Source of the DNA: Gentiana macrophylla
Lineage: Eukaryota; Streptophyta; Magnoliopsida; Gentianales; Gentianaceae
DNA length: 64,000 bases
Assembly: GCA_026214975.1 (NCBI GenBank)
Contig: CM047806.1
Location: forward strand, 3,695,822-3,759,821
Direction of reading: 5' to 3'
Of the stretch, positions 34,121-43,850 are shown piece by piece (the first letter of the stretch is position 1; every line of letters starts with the position of its first letter). The notes under the pieces were generated by a model. The model was given only the letters and a program-made list of their open reading frames with translations, searched no databases and was not told where the DNA came from. Position numbers and translations under genes: made by a program.

Positions 34121-34585
34121 TTACCTTTCTCTTTCACCCTCAGACGTTGCCTGAAACTCTTCACATCCGACACTAGATGTACTTGAATCATTACCGACCT
34201 TTGTTGCATCAAATTCATACCCCAAGTCTTTATAACTATCAACCACAATATCATGCTTAACTGACAAAAGGTTTTGGCATTTCGTCGAACAACTATGGGT
34301 ATCCTTCAAACCTCCATGGTTCAACAAGTGGAGCTTTCCCTCCTCATCAAACAAGCAATTCCCAACCTTAGGAGAAATGGAGATAGATTCAGACGCCATA
34401 TACAATGAAAAAGGTGGTTCAAAACCATTGAGGCTGGTTCGATCAATTAAATCAAACACATTGTGTTGTTCATTTTCCAGTACATTTGGAAAAGAAACGA
34501 GTTGTTGGACTAAATGGGGAATTTCAGCGAACACCTTGCAGGCACCATTCTGCATCTCTTTCTCAACTGAATTTTTGGTTGCTTC
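34121..34585 (-). CDS. Open exon-like frame in the Pack-MULE, unknown function
   Basis: A 144-residue frame from ATG 34555 contains FAEIPHLVQQLVSFPNVL, FDLIDRTSLNGFEPPF and LLNHGGLKDTHS. It is bordered by an acceptor AACAACAG (about 34592) and a good donor AG|GTAAGA at about 34123, where the frame would leave before its stop. Acidic, Ser-rich, no domain recognised. It may be an exon captured from a host gene or an element-encoded one. Transcript evidence is needed to tell. Confidence 0.35.
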   Translation of the reverse strand, partial: EATKNSVEKEMQNGACKVFAEIPHLVQQLVSFPNVLENEQHNVFDLIDRTSLNGFEPPFSLYMASESISISPKVGNCLFDEEGKLHLLNHGGLKDTHSCSTKCQNLLSVKHDIVVDSYKDLGYEFDATKVGNDSSTSSVGCEEFQATSEGERER

Positions 34586-35049
34586 TGTTGTTTAAGCTGA
34601 AACATAATCACCAGCGTTGGAAAAACTCGGATTTATGCTCAATTTCATTAGGAACATTGAAATTTAACTCATAAAACTCAGATTTATCATCTTTGCTTTT
34701 GCTGAACAATAAGAAAATAAATACAATTGGCAAATACACCTGTTCAGTCGATGATTTGCTGAGGAAGAAGCCTATGAATTCGATCTGCTGAGGAAGAATC
34801 CCATGAATTCGAAGATCGATGATAGTGAAATTGGAAGAGAATCAATTGCGATCCAAAATGATGTTCGTCAGACCATTTTTTTGTCTTTGACGTCGACTTT
34901 CTCCAAAACAGAGGAAGCTGAGTTAAGATTCGGTTAACTAAGGGCAATTTAGTCATCTAATTATAATTTTGTCCTTCAGCCTATAAAAAATGTTAACTAG
35001 GACGGTTAATTAAAAAAAATATGTAAAGTGTCTTGATCCCTAATTTTCC

Positions 35050-35242
35050 ATAAATTGAATATATATTGGCATGTGTCATAATTAGTTGTTAATAAGACTT
35101 TAAATTATTTTTCTGATATTTTATAAGACATCCAAAAAAATACCATTATTATTCATTACATGTTTATTATATTATCTTATAATGATATTCGATAATATCT
35201 CACGCTCAGCCGTGATTTTTTGCTGGAAGTGGGTGTCCATTT

Positions 35243-35280
<38 letters not shown>

Positions 35281-37260
35281 TGAGGCATCCATTTCATTTA
35301 GTTAATGGTAGAAAGTAGAAACTAAATGAAGAAAAAGGTCTCAGAAAATAGAGAGTCGTAATTAATGTAACCATACAAAAAAGCTGTCCATCCACTTGGG
35401 GTAATTTGGGACAATTGCTCTGCACGGAGCAGAAAAGCTCTGGCAGTAGCAGTACCCTAACACACTTTTTATATCATTGTTTGTGATATAAGACTCGTTA
35501 AACGATGTAGGTTCTTCTCAACAAAAAAAAATGCTGTAGGTTAAGTGCATTTATCGAAGATGAGGATGCAAATTCTTCAATATTGAACCGCGGGTCCCAT
35601 TGACACTATGAATTTCTTTTGGGAGTCCTTTTTTTTTTTTTTTTTTTTCGGGCACCACAAACTTACTTACATCTCACCACATTTATAAAAATATCGAGTA
35701 GAATCGTCTCCGTCATTGACTCTGATTATACACAAAAACATCATTGTCATGGCACGATGAAGCACCGACACTTCATTTTGGGAGCCGTGCGCCGTGTCTG
35801 ACATATTTCCGACACGACACGCGTCCAATACGTGTCGGACATGGTTCAACACGTTTTTTGAATATTAAAAAAAAAAAACCCGACACGATGCAACACATTT
35901 TTGACACAGTTGTTCCATACTTTTTTGATGTTTTTTCCCCAGATTTTTCATGTTTTTTTATAAAGGATAAAAAGAACGACTAAAATGCAAAATATGATTT
36001 GACAAATTATATGATTCACTATACCATATTTAACAACAATTTTCTTATTTCGTTTATTTGTTCAAATGTGATAATAATAATAAGAAACAATCTTTACAAA
36101 TTGTAATCTATTGAAGAACAATCAAGTTTTTGTAATTTATTTATGATCATTTAATGGTCAAATCTAATTTTGTCCATCGATGTATTTCGTGTTTAATTTT
36201 TTTTTTCTTTGGGCAATGGAAAGAAGATTTTTATTCGGGACGAAGATAGGGATCCAAGTATGATTCTTACTTTTTTTTAGAAGAAGTATGATTCTTACTT
36301 GGAATTGCAATTATACCACTAGTTTAATTTTGTTGAGGAATTCCACTAGTTTAAAATTTTGACATTAGCCGTGACGGCGTATCGTGCGGGTTCATAGTGT
36401 TCCGGCATAACTTGTAGATTCTCCTTCGCATCTGTATGATTATCACCAAGGACAAAAATCAAACCTTCAATAATATGGCGTGTCTGTAAGGGCAACACTT
36501 TTTTTTTTTTGCATGGGCACTCAAATTAAAACGCACCACACTTCGATCTGTTGTTTTACTAAAGACACCACATGACCACACTAATCACTACATATACGGT
36601 ATACCCAATGCACCACATTTTATTTACTACATTGTCATTTTTATCTATTCTGCCAATAAAATTTCATTCTTAACAAATTAACTCAATTACAGTCCATGAA
36701 CTATTAAAATGTTATAAATTAACCGCTACTAATTGCACCACACTTTTCCTCTCATAATTCCTTGCACCAATCGATCACACCCTATTCTTCCTTCCATTTT
36801 CTTCATCCTCACAATCCTACTCCTTCTTCCTTCGTCTTCTTCCTTCGTCTTCTTCCTTCTTAACTATATTTTACTAGAAGATAATGTCTCATAATCTGAA
36901 GAATTTATCCCATAACAAGCAAAAGAAACGAAAAAAAAAAAAGAAGATCCAGTGAACAAAAATAATAATAATATGCAGATTAAAGTCGGCAAAATAAGTT
37001 GGTTTTTTCTTAAAACGGATGCAATTTCCTCAGATAGGGGGAAGTTGAAGATGAAGGGGTGTTTCTGTTACTAGATTTCGTTGGGAAAGGCCATTATAAA
37101 GCAAAGCAAAGCAACCACAATTATAGAGCCATTAGAAAGCAAAGCAAAGCAACGCAGCTCAGCTGTGCAAATTAATGCAACACGGTTTACCCAGCAAATA
37201 CGAAATGAAAGCAATGCAGCTCATATAAATATAGCAAGCCATAAGAAAGCGGCCTATCGC
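35050..37260. other. Non-coding stretch between Pack-MULE and F-box duplication
   Basis: No supported gene. It contains a T-run (about 35247-35279), a block repeating GACACG/CGTGTCGG motifs (about 35775-35905), a CTTCTTCCTTCGT tandem run (about 36822-36860), and GCAAAGCAAAGCAA runs (about 37098-37155). Confidence 0.6.
36822..36860. repeat. Short tandem repeat CTTCTTCCTTCGT
   Basis: Three pyrimidine-rich units in a row. Confidence 0.8.
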
Positions 37261-37267
37261 CCATTTA

Positions 37268-39054
37268 AGTCCCCTATACAAGAGATAAACCTTATTTAGC
37301 TAAGCAGATATGCTAGTCTCTTATGGCAAAAGAAATATTAAGGCAGTAGAAATTACATGAATAACAATAATAATAATAAAAAATAACTAATTTATTGCAA
37401 CACATAATACATCTATGAATCATATTAAATAATTCACCCAGAAGCTACGATGATTCGTTGTTCTATATAGATCAAGTCCGGCCCTTGACATGGAATGTGC
37501 AATCCATATTTGCAATAGAATTCCTTAGAAACATGGGTTAATCCATAGGGAGTTGGAAACTCTGCTTTGCAACGGCTCCCCCGGATGAATTGGCTCAACG
37601 GTTCCCGTCTCCAAATTATATACACCCATGTCCATGCCACCTCCTTTCGGCGATTGAAAGAAATAATATTCATATTCATCCTCCGTAAAGTAAATATGAT
37701 TGGGTTTGATCACTCCTCCAGGAAACCTAGACGCGTCCACACCAATGGTGGAATTGCGGCCAAGAAAGACGGCCATCCTTCCAAGGCTATAAATCTCCTT
37801 CCATGACCTCATCGTTATATCAACTTCAAACACTTGAAATTTAGTAGTGATATAAGACGAACCATCCTCACTCAAATTTGGGGCTATTCTTGTAATAATG
37901 AGCAAAGCGTCGTCGATAGATTTGAGGATATATAGATTCATTGATCCATAACCATAATAATCCATTGGATGTGCAACGCGGGGTAGATCCATTGATTTTA
38001 AGTCGGGTACCATGGTTTCACAATTTATGATTATACGGCCAACAACCTTTCTATCATTTCCAGCAAAGTTGAAGACCCAGACGATCCCTGGATTACCCAT
38101 GGCGTAAAATGTTCCATTACCATGATACACAACATCATTAAATTGCCATTTACGTAAATTGATCATTCTCCATGCTTTGTTCCCTAACCTCCAAAAACCC
38201 AAATGTCCTAGACCTCCCGCTATGACCATCAAAACAAAGTCCGAATCCTCATTTGGCCTTGATGAAAGCACCATCTTCTGGAAAAAAACATGCCCATCCA
38301 TGTCAACCACCTCGTATCCTGGGAAGGTGTTTTGATGTGGTAAGGGAATCTCGGTGCCTGAAAAAGGATCTAGTAGACTCGTGTTACCATCCCCTTGGCT
38401 CATTAGTAACCATCCCAATGATTCCAAACACTTCTTGGTATTAAACTTGGGAACTTTTACGGAAGCCACAATAGATTCACCCTCAACCAAACTGTATAGC
38501 TCACGAACATCATCATTACCCTCTTTGACAGGGAGCATAAGATAAGGGGTCCGTTGCCGTACACGTAGACCCTCAAAATACTCATCCTTCGCAGCTGCAA
38601 GCAAGGGTTTGGAAACGCATCTAAAAGAAACGAAATCTTCATGCTTTTTCAGTCGTTTTGCAATTACAACCAGCAGGTCATGTGGAAGATCGGATAAAAT
38701 CGCCATTTGAGTGGTTGACATAAAATCTAGGATTCTAAGAAAACAAAATAGCAACAGATCTAATGAAAAAAGCTAAACATCTTCTAAACAAAAAGAAAAT
38801 CTAAGGGAGAAACAGAGACAAAGCAGATCAAAGGTATGAAACAAATTATTATCAAAAAAGCCTTAAAAAAAACAAATCAACCAATAAATAAAATCTAAGG
38901 GAGAAACAGCGACAAAGCAGATCAAAGTTATGAAAAAAAAAATATATCAAAAAACAAGAAAAAAAAATCAGATTGGAACAGAAACCTGTCTCTTGTCTTC
39001 CGGGGAAGATGTACGTACGGCCGGCGACCTAAACAGATTAGGTTTGAAACAGGG
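37268..39054. repeat. Segmental duplication, copy 2
   Basis: Direct-orientation partner of 21503-23275, covering the F-box gene and its leader. After 'AAACAGGGT' at about 39054 the two loci diverge. Confidence 0.92.
37525..38721 (-). CDS. F-box protein with C-terminal DUF295 domain, copy 2
   Basis: About 398 residues from the preferred start MSTTQMAILSD at 38721; the frame to 38754 crosses a likely acceptor as in copy 1. The F-box (LSDLPHDLLVVIAKRL, FRCVSKPLLAAA) and DUF295 C-terminus (NHIYFTEDEYEYY, GVYNLETGTVEPI) are intact. By eye about 34 of 410 positions differ from copy 1, many in the F-box region (E/V, F/H, F/S, S/P) and in mid-protein, with no stop or frameshift. Both copies therefore look functional. 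It probably acts as an SCF substrate receptor; the target is unknown. Confidence 0.9.
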   Translation of the reverse strand: MSTTQMAILSDLPHDLLVVIAKRLKKHEDFVSFRCVSKPLLAAAKDEYFEGLRVRQRTPYLMLPVKEGNDDVRELYSLVEGESIVASVKVPKFNTKKCLESLGWLLMSQGDGNTSLLDPFSGTEIPLPHQNTFPGYEVVDMDGHVFFQKMVLSSRPNEDSDFVLMVIAGGLGHLGFWRLGNKAWRMINLRKWQFNDVVYHGNGTFYAMGNPGIVWVFNFAGNDRKVVGRIIINCETMVPDLKSMDLPRVAHPMDYYGYGSMNLYILKSIDDALLIITRIAPNLSEDGSSYITTKFQVFEVDITMRSWKEIYSLGRMAVFLGRNSTIGVDASRFPGGVIKPNHIYFTEDEYEYYFFQSPKGGGMDMGVYNLETGTVEPIHPGEPLQSRVSNSLWINPCF

Positions 39055-39109
39055 TGCTGACTCTCCTTTTAATGAATTTTTATCTTATATTGTATAAAAT
39101 AGGGCATGC

Positions 39110-39245
39110 TCTACTATAGCCTGCCGTGTGTCTTGCGCATCCGTAGCGTCGGATGATCTGCTGATTGATTGATCGGTGTTAGATCATATTATAATATAGA
39201 TCTAACACCGATCAATCAGCAGATCATCCGATCGATATATTGATG
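39110..39245. repeat. Long inverted repeat (hairpin)
   Basis: Arms 39150-39185 and 39199-39230 are complementary except for a 4-base insertion (ATTG) in the left arm. The 13-base AT spacer is itself nearly palindromic. A weaker extension pairs GTGTGTCTTGCGCAT on the left with ATTGATGCTAGACAC on the right. No TSD was recognised. Confidence 0.85.
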
Positions 39246-39389
39246 CTAGACACATGTAATAATAAGACTATCATTTCCGTATAAAATAACCTCAGTATCC
39301 TCACACAAAAAAAAAATAAAAAATAAAAAATAAAAAAAATTTGGGGCGGTCGGTGCTCCTCATATATATACTATATATTATTATTATAT

Positions 39390-39585
39390 GGATAATGTTA
39401 ATAGCACCACACTCAATATATTCGGGCATCACGTCTGTGTAAAATTCGATTTTTTAGAAGTTGAAATAACACATTTCGACTTTTCGGGAGTTGAAATAAC
39501 ACATTTCGACTTTTAAAAAGTCGAATTTTGCTTGCAGTGTAATGTCCGAATATATGGAGTGTAATCGCCATTAATAATGCCTTAT
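39390..39585. mobile_element. Fold-back MITE-like element
   Basis: The left end TTAATAGCACCACACTCAAT then ATATTCGGGCATCAC and the right end (read on minus) TTAATGGCGATTACACTCCAT then ATATTCGGACATTAC are inverted copies of about 45 bp. Between them is a 30 bp tandem duplication (AGTTGAAATAACACATTTCG, about 39459-39518). The superfamily is unclear. Confidence 0.6.
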
Positions 39586-39639
39586 TATATACGCAGCGAA
39601 ACATCGGATAGTTTTTGTGTGGTATCTATATATGTGTTT

Positions 39640-40690
39640 AATTAGCACTTAAGCAAATGGCTCTGAAGTCAGCTTGGATTCAGCAAATGGTACCTCCGTC
39701 ATAAGCCCCTCAGATTCAGCTGGGCTCCTGAAGTCAGCTCGGATCTTCTCAAACTATGGCTCGGCTCGGTTATCTAGACTTGTAGCTTTTCGAATTTTGA
39801 GTGCTAGGTGGCAAGGCTATAGTTATGACGCAGTTATAAGCTGTCTCGGGATTCGAGGCATTCTTGCCACCCGTTTAAATTAGAACGGTTTCAAGGCAAG
39901 TTCGAGAGGTTTTCAACCGGCCATGTCAACCATCATTTCACCAATCATCTTTTCGTGGTTACGTTACTTCATTGCAGAGATCTGTCGCAACTTCTTCCCT
40001 TATTTCTTTCCTTCCGGTGCTCACATTAATGAGGGATAGACTCTTTTTCGATTCTTTTGGAGAAGAGCCGCCGCTTTGGGGATCAAGCTATAATGAGGGA
40101 GTCTTGGACCAGGCATGTGGTTTTTTAGGAGATTCCTTGGGTTCCTCCATAGTCGGTTGCCGTTGCTTCTTCTTCCCGCCCCTTATCGGGCACATCTGGA
40201 TTTCTCCGGAGGCTCAAAACTCAACGGGATACCCAGGATATCATGGGCGGACATGGAGAGGTTCGGTTCTAACTCAGAGCAGTATGGAGTACATGTGTCG
40301 CGATTATGGTGTAAATCAGGAGGAATTTGCGCCTTTACTTCATGTGGATCCACGCCCGAACACGTCGCAGTCCCCTGGTGGTTACTTGGCCATCTACGAG
40401 GCTCAACTTAAGGCCAGGTTGTGGTTGACAAATTGCGGCACCCCGTCAATTACCGGTATAGCGTCACCATCGAGAACAAATTGCGCTCCAGCCCGATGAA
40501 TCTGTGGTTGATTCCTTCTACTACGATTGTTCCGATTCATCCTGCTACGCTAGAAAAGCACCCCAACTCAGCTTCCCTCAAAAATGGACTCGCTGGGGGC
40601 GAGTTACCCAGTCCTGGCTTGGCTCGGCTCGTTTTGCCAGCTCGAAATGTGTACTTTTCAGAATTTTAAGAACCAAATTGAATGAGAAAT
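39640..40690 (+). other. GC-richer island with a 175-codon frame, unidentified
   Basis: Composition changes abruptly relative to the AT-rich flanks. The frame 39972-40499 (MQRSVATSSLISFLPVLTL... MCRDYGVNQEEFAPLLHVDP) overlaps two other open frames. The edges share GGCTCGGCTCG and 'TTTTC.GAATTTT' motifs (about 39760-39795 and 40619-40668), as if bounded by short repeats. It could be an internal part of a decayed retroelement. No domain recognised. Confidence 0.35.
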
Positions 40691-41189
40691 GACCTCATTT
40701 CAATTTATAAAATTTGGAAAAAGATAGACAGTGAATAAATCTGGGTAAAAAAAATGGTATAAATTGGCTAAGATAGCATCACAACAATTTTTCTACATAA
40801 ATGATAAGAGTAGAAATGATAGATGGTTAGAAATTGCGAAATGGGTGTGGTAGAAATGTAGGTAAAAGAGGGGTTTAAATAATTAAAGGATAAGGGAAAA
40901 AAGAGAGGGAAGTGAAAATGAGTTTGAATTTGAGAAAGTTGGTGATCGGTGGATTTAGAGAGGAGAGGATTGATGAGGTGGAAAGTGATAAAGGTATAGG
41001 TGGAAGATTGAGATATGTAGAATAAGTGTTGACCACTTTTTTTTTAATATTTGACCCTCAAAAATTTGGATTTGAAGATAGAAGGGTAACCCAAAATTTA
41101 TCGATACTTTCACACTTTACCAAGAATATTGTCCTAAAAATAATCTTGACTTCGCCTTGATGAAATAGACGATTTCGCATGGGCGATCG

Positions 41190-41530
41190 ACCAAAGCTGT
41201 CTCTCGATTTTCTCCATCCCGCCTCTCGGTCGGTTTCATTTTAAAACTCATGCTTCGCTCCGTCTCCTTCTCGGCTTGATAGTATACCTTTTATTCCTAA
41301 TTTAGCATACTATCCTAGACACACCTACGAAACTCTACTTCACGTCGCAACGAATCGAGTAAAAAAAGTTTTTGCACATCCTTAACCCAATGGTCATCGG
41401 AACATGGCAAAAATAAAAAACCTCAACCGTTTTAACGTTACTTTTATTTGACTCAAAGAAAAGAAAAAAAAAAAGAAAAAGATAAGGAAAATGATTAAAA
41501 ACCTAAAAAACTACGAAAACCTAGGGGATA
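41190..41530 (-). repeat. Repeat also present at 63660-64000 (gypsy 3' region)
   Basis: Nearly identical over about 330 bp to the window's right end, including 'ATGCTTCGCT', 'CGGCTTGATAGTATACC' and 'AATGGTCATCGGAACATGG' plus an A/G-rich run. It lies just downstream (minus sense) of the gypsy gag/protease frame, so it is probably part of that element's 3' region. Confidence 0.8.
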
Positions 41531-41580
41531 GAAATAGTTCTGAGTTTCTTAAAGTCCTCAGCTCGACTTTCCAAACATTA

Positions 41581-42951
41581 TTATTCCATTGAGCTACCGT
41601 CCTTTGCCTTCCAGATTTGCACCCGGTTAGCCTTTACTGAGGTTTGTTTACCTTCTCTGAGAATGCGTGCTTTTCCTCGGGTCGTGAGACCTAGGTTAAC
41701 ACAGTCATCATTACCATCCAAACAGGCACCAACCTCAGCCTCTGTCTCAGAAACTAGTGAACTCTTTAAAGATCGAACTCTACAAGTTCTCTTTTTAACA
41801 CGCATCCGTCTATCTTTTGAACTTAATCTCTCTCGAACCTCAGCATTTCCTTTGGATGGGGCGAACCCACCTCCGTACACAGTTTCTGCCTCGTCAGCCA
41901 GAAGCATTGAGGTATCTACCGGTACTATATGTTGGGATTGAGCGCCTATTTCTCTTCTTAAGACTAACTCACTATTTCTCGTGACTGCGTCAACTTCGTC
42001 AACATTTCCTCGACTAGGAATCAAGGCAGTTTCCTCAGCACCATGAACCTTGATTACAGAAATACTAGGCGGAAGCGGATATCGAAGTCTAAGAATCTTA
42101 TGAACTTCCGAGCCCTTAGCATCAGACAGTGTAAGCTCGAAGTTGGCCATGTCTGCTTTAGCCTTGGAGGTTGCAATAAATGCTCTGCCCAGCAAAAGCG
42201 GGCAGTTAGGATCCTCCTCTATTTCCATCACAATTATGTCAACTAGGAAGCGCAGCTTCCCAATCCCTATAATCATGTTGGTCAGGGCTCCAGTATTCAC
42301 AGTACGAGAGCCATCCGCAAAGCGAATGGTCATCGTCGTATTCATAAAAACATAAACACCGATTCTCCTACAAACGCTAAAATGAACAATATTCGGGCTC
42401 GATCCAGAATCAATCAGTGCTAAGCCAGCCTTCTTCTTATCTAAGACGACATCAACAATAAACGCACTGGGATCTCCTAACTTAGGTAGTAAACGAGCGC
42501 AATCCTCTGAGTCTTCGGCCTTAGGTTGGCAGAGCACTAGGGGTTTAGTGTTGAAGTCAGACTCAGGGTCAGAATCAGAACTCCGATATTCAGGAGGTGG
42601 GGAAAGAGATGGTAGATACTCGGGGTCAGATTCAGACTCAGAACTAGAGCTAGAACTAGAACTATAATCAGAATTATAAATAACAATAGGGGTACGAGCA
42701 GTCATACCTTGGAAAAAAGTGGAATTTCTTGCTTCCCTTCGCTCATGCCTCCGTCTTTTTCGTTCTTCCAATCGCTTTTGCGTATCTGGCCTCAATGGTG
42801 TGGTTTTAGTGCGTAAGACATTAACCTCTTCCTTCCTTGCTTCAGAAAATTGATTAGTCGACATTTTCAGCTGGCCTTGAACAAGATTCGATGGAACCGG
42901 TGGTTTCTCGACTCTCTGCAAACATAAGAAAAAAACATGCACATCGTCCAA
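41581..42951 (-). CDS. Athila-like Ty3/gypsy gag C-terminus and retropepsin-like protease
   Basis: 456 open codons. The N-terminal part is basic and charged (RLEERKRRRHERREA), then comes a Ser/Asp/Glu-rich stretch (SSSSSSSSESESDPEY). The retropepsin-like domain of Athila/Tat elements follows at about residues 155-300: LPKLGDPSAFIV, ALIDSGSSPNIVH (Asp-Ser-Gly catalytic loop), TMTIRFADGS, DIIVMEIEEDPNCPLLLGRAF and a repeated LTLSD segment. A matching RT/integrase is absent, so the element was non-autonomous or truncated. It lies between the primer site at 43.2 kb and the repeat at 41.2 kb, in the orientation these predict. Upstream gag may begin near 43.0 kb in decayed form. Whether it is still expressed is unknown. 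Confidence 0.85.
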   Translation of the reverse strand: MDDVHVFFLCLQRVEKPPVPSNLVQGQLKMSTNQFSEARKEEVNVLRTKTTPLRPDTQKRLEERKRRRHERREARNSTFFQGMTARTPIVIYNSDYSSSSSSSSESESDPEYLPSLSPPPEYRSSDSDPESDFNTKPLVLCQPKAEDSEDCARLLPKLGDPSAFIVDVVLDKKKAGLALIDSGSSPNIVHFSVCRRIGVYVFMNTTMTIRFADGSRTVNTGALTNMIIGIGKLRFLVDIIVMEIEEDPNCPLLLGRAFIATSKAKADMANFELTLSDAKGSEVHKILRLRYPLPPSISVIKVHGAEETALIPSRGNVDEVDAVTRNSELVLRREIGAQSQHIVPVDTSMLLADEAETVYGGGFAPSKGNAEVRERLSSKDRRMRVKKRTCRVRSLKSSLVSETEAEVGACLDGNDDCVNLGLTTRGKARILREGKQTSVKANRVQIWKAKDGSSME

Positions 42952-43221
42952 GAACTAACGATCAAGATGATTACTCATGCCGCCGTTAGACCTCTGAGAC
43001 TACAAGCAGGGTAAAAGCAGACACAACGAAGACCCGAATCTTTGAAAAGGTGGTCTCATTTGGCAATGAGTATAGGGCTCGGCCGGGAGCCGGCCAGTTG
43101 CATTTTCGCTGGTGATTTTTTTCAGACAGGACCCAGAGAGACTCTAAAAGCGTAAAAGCAGACTCCAAAAGCAGAAAAACTCGACATGAATAAAAATTAT
43201 TTATATATAGAATTGATTTTT

Positions 43222-43241
43222 GGCTCTCCGCAACGGCGCCA
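43222..43241 (-). other. Gypsy primer-binding site (tRNA-Asp type)
   Basis: The minus strand reads TGGCGCCGTTGCGGAGAGCC, close to the tRNA-Asp-complementary site used by Athila/Tat gypsy elements. It lies 6 bp from the LTR edge (TG at 43248). Confidence 0.85.
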
Positions 43242-43850
43242 AAAACTTGATTGACGTGATCGGTCAAGTGATAATAAAATACTCGATCACCATAAACCAA
43301 TACTAGCGAGAGGACTAGGTCCATCGTAGTATAGCTATAGCGAATCAAGGTCGATCCCACAGGGAAACAATTGTGAATAATTTATATATAAACAATCAAT
43401 TAATCATGTCAAGCACACAGAGGCGGTCTAAGACCAACAAAAGACAAGGTTAAGGTAAAACCGACTCGACACAACACAAACAAAGACAACGTAATTAACC
43501 TCCCCAATCATTGTGTTATCGTTTGGATCCTAGAGATTCTATATAATTAAACTAGACTCAATAACTATTAACCCGATTCGTATTTCTTTTATATTGGCTA
43601 CGGGACTCATCCCCTAAACTTGGCTTAGTTCCGGGTAGGACACTAGATCACTGTGCTGCATTACGTGACTTCACCTTTTGGGTCTCCATCTCATATAACT
43701 TGCACGTTTACAATACTAGGGATGCCGATATTGACCGTATTCCTCACCTAGGCAACATTCATGTGGTTAGGCGTACTTCCTAAGTGATCGCATCAGTCTC
43801 CGTCCCATTAACACTAACTTTGTAGGTATCATGTTAATCTACGACTTACG

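Larger units (their letters stand above)
30298..35049. mobile_element. Pack-MULE (Mutator-like element with captured gene fragments), 4,752 bp
   Basis: A 9 bp TSD flanks it: ATAAATTTA (30289-30297) and ATAAATTGA (35050-35058), one mismatch. The ends are long diverged inverted repeats of about 120 bp. The left GGGAATGAGGCTCAAGGAC, AATTAA, GGACAAAA and ACCCTTAATGTTAA parallel the reverse complement of the right GG.AAATTAGGGATCAAGAC, AATTAA, GGACAAAA and GCCCTTAGTTAAC. There is no transposase. The interior holds a glutamate receptor fragment and several exon-like pieces, which is what defines a Pack-MULE. An MuDR-type transposase elsewhere would be needed for movement. Confidence 0.78.
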
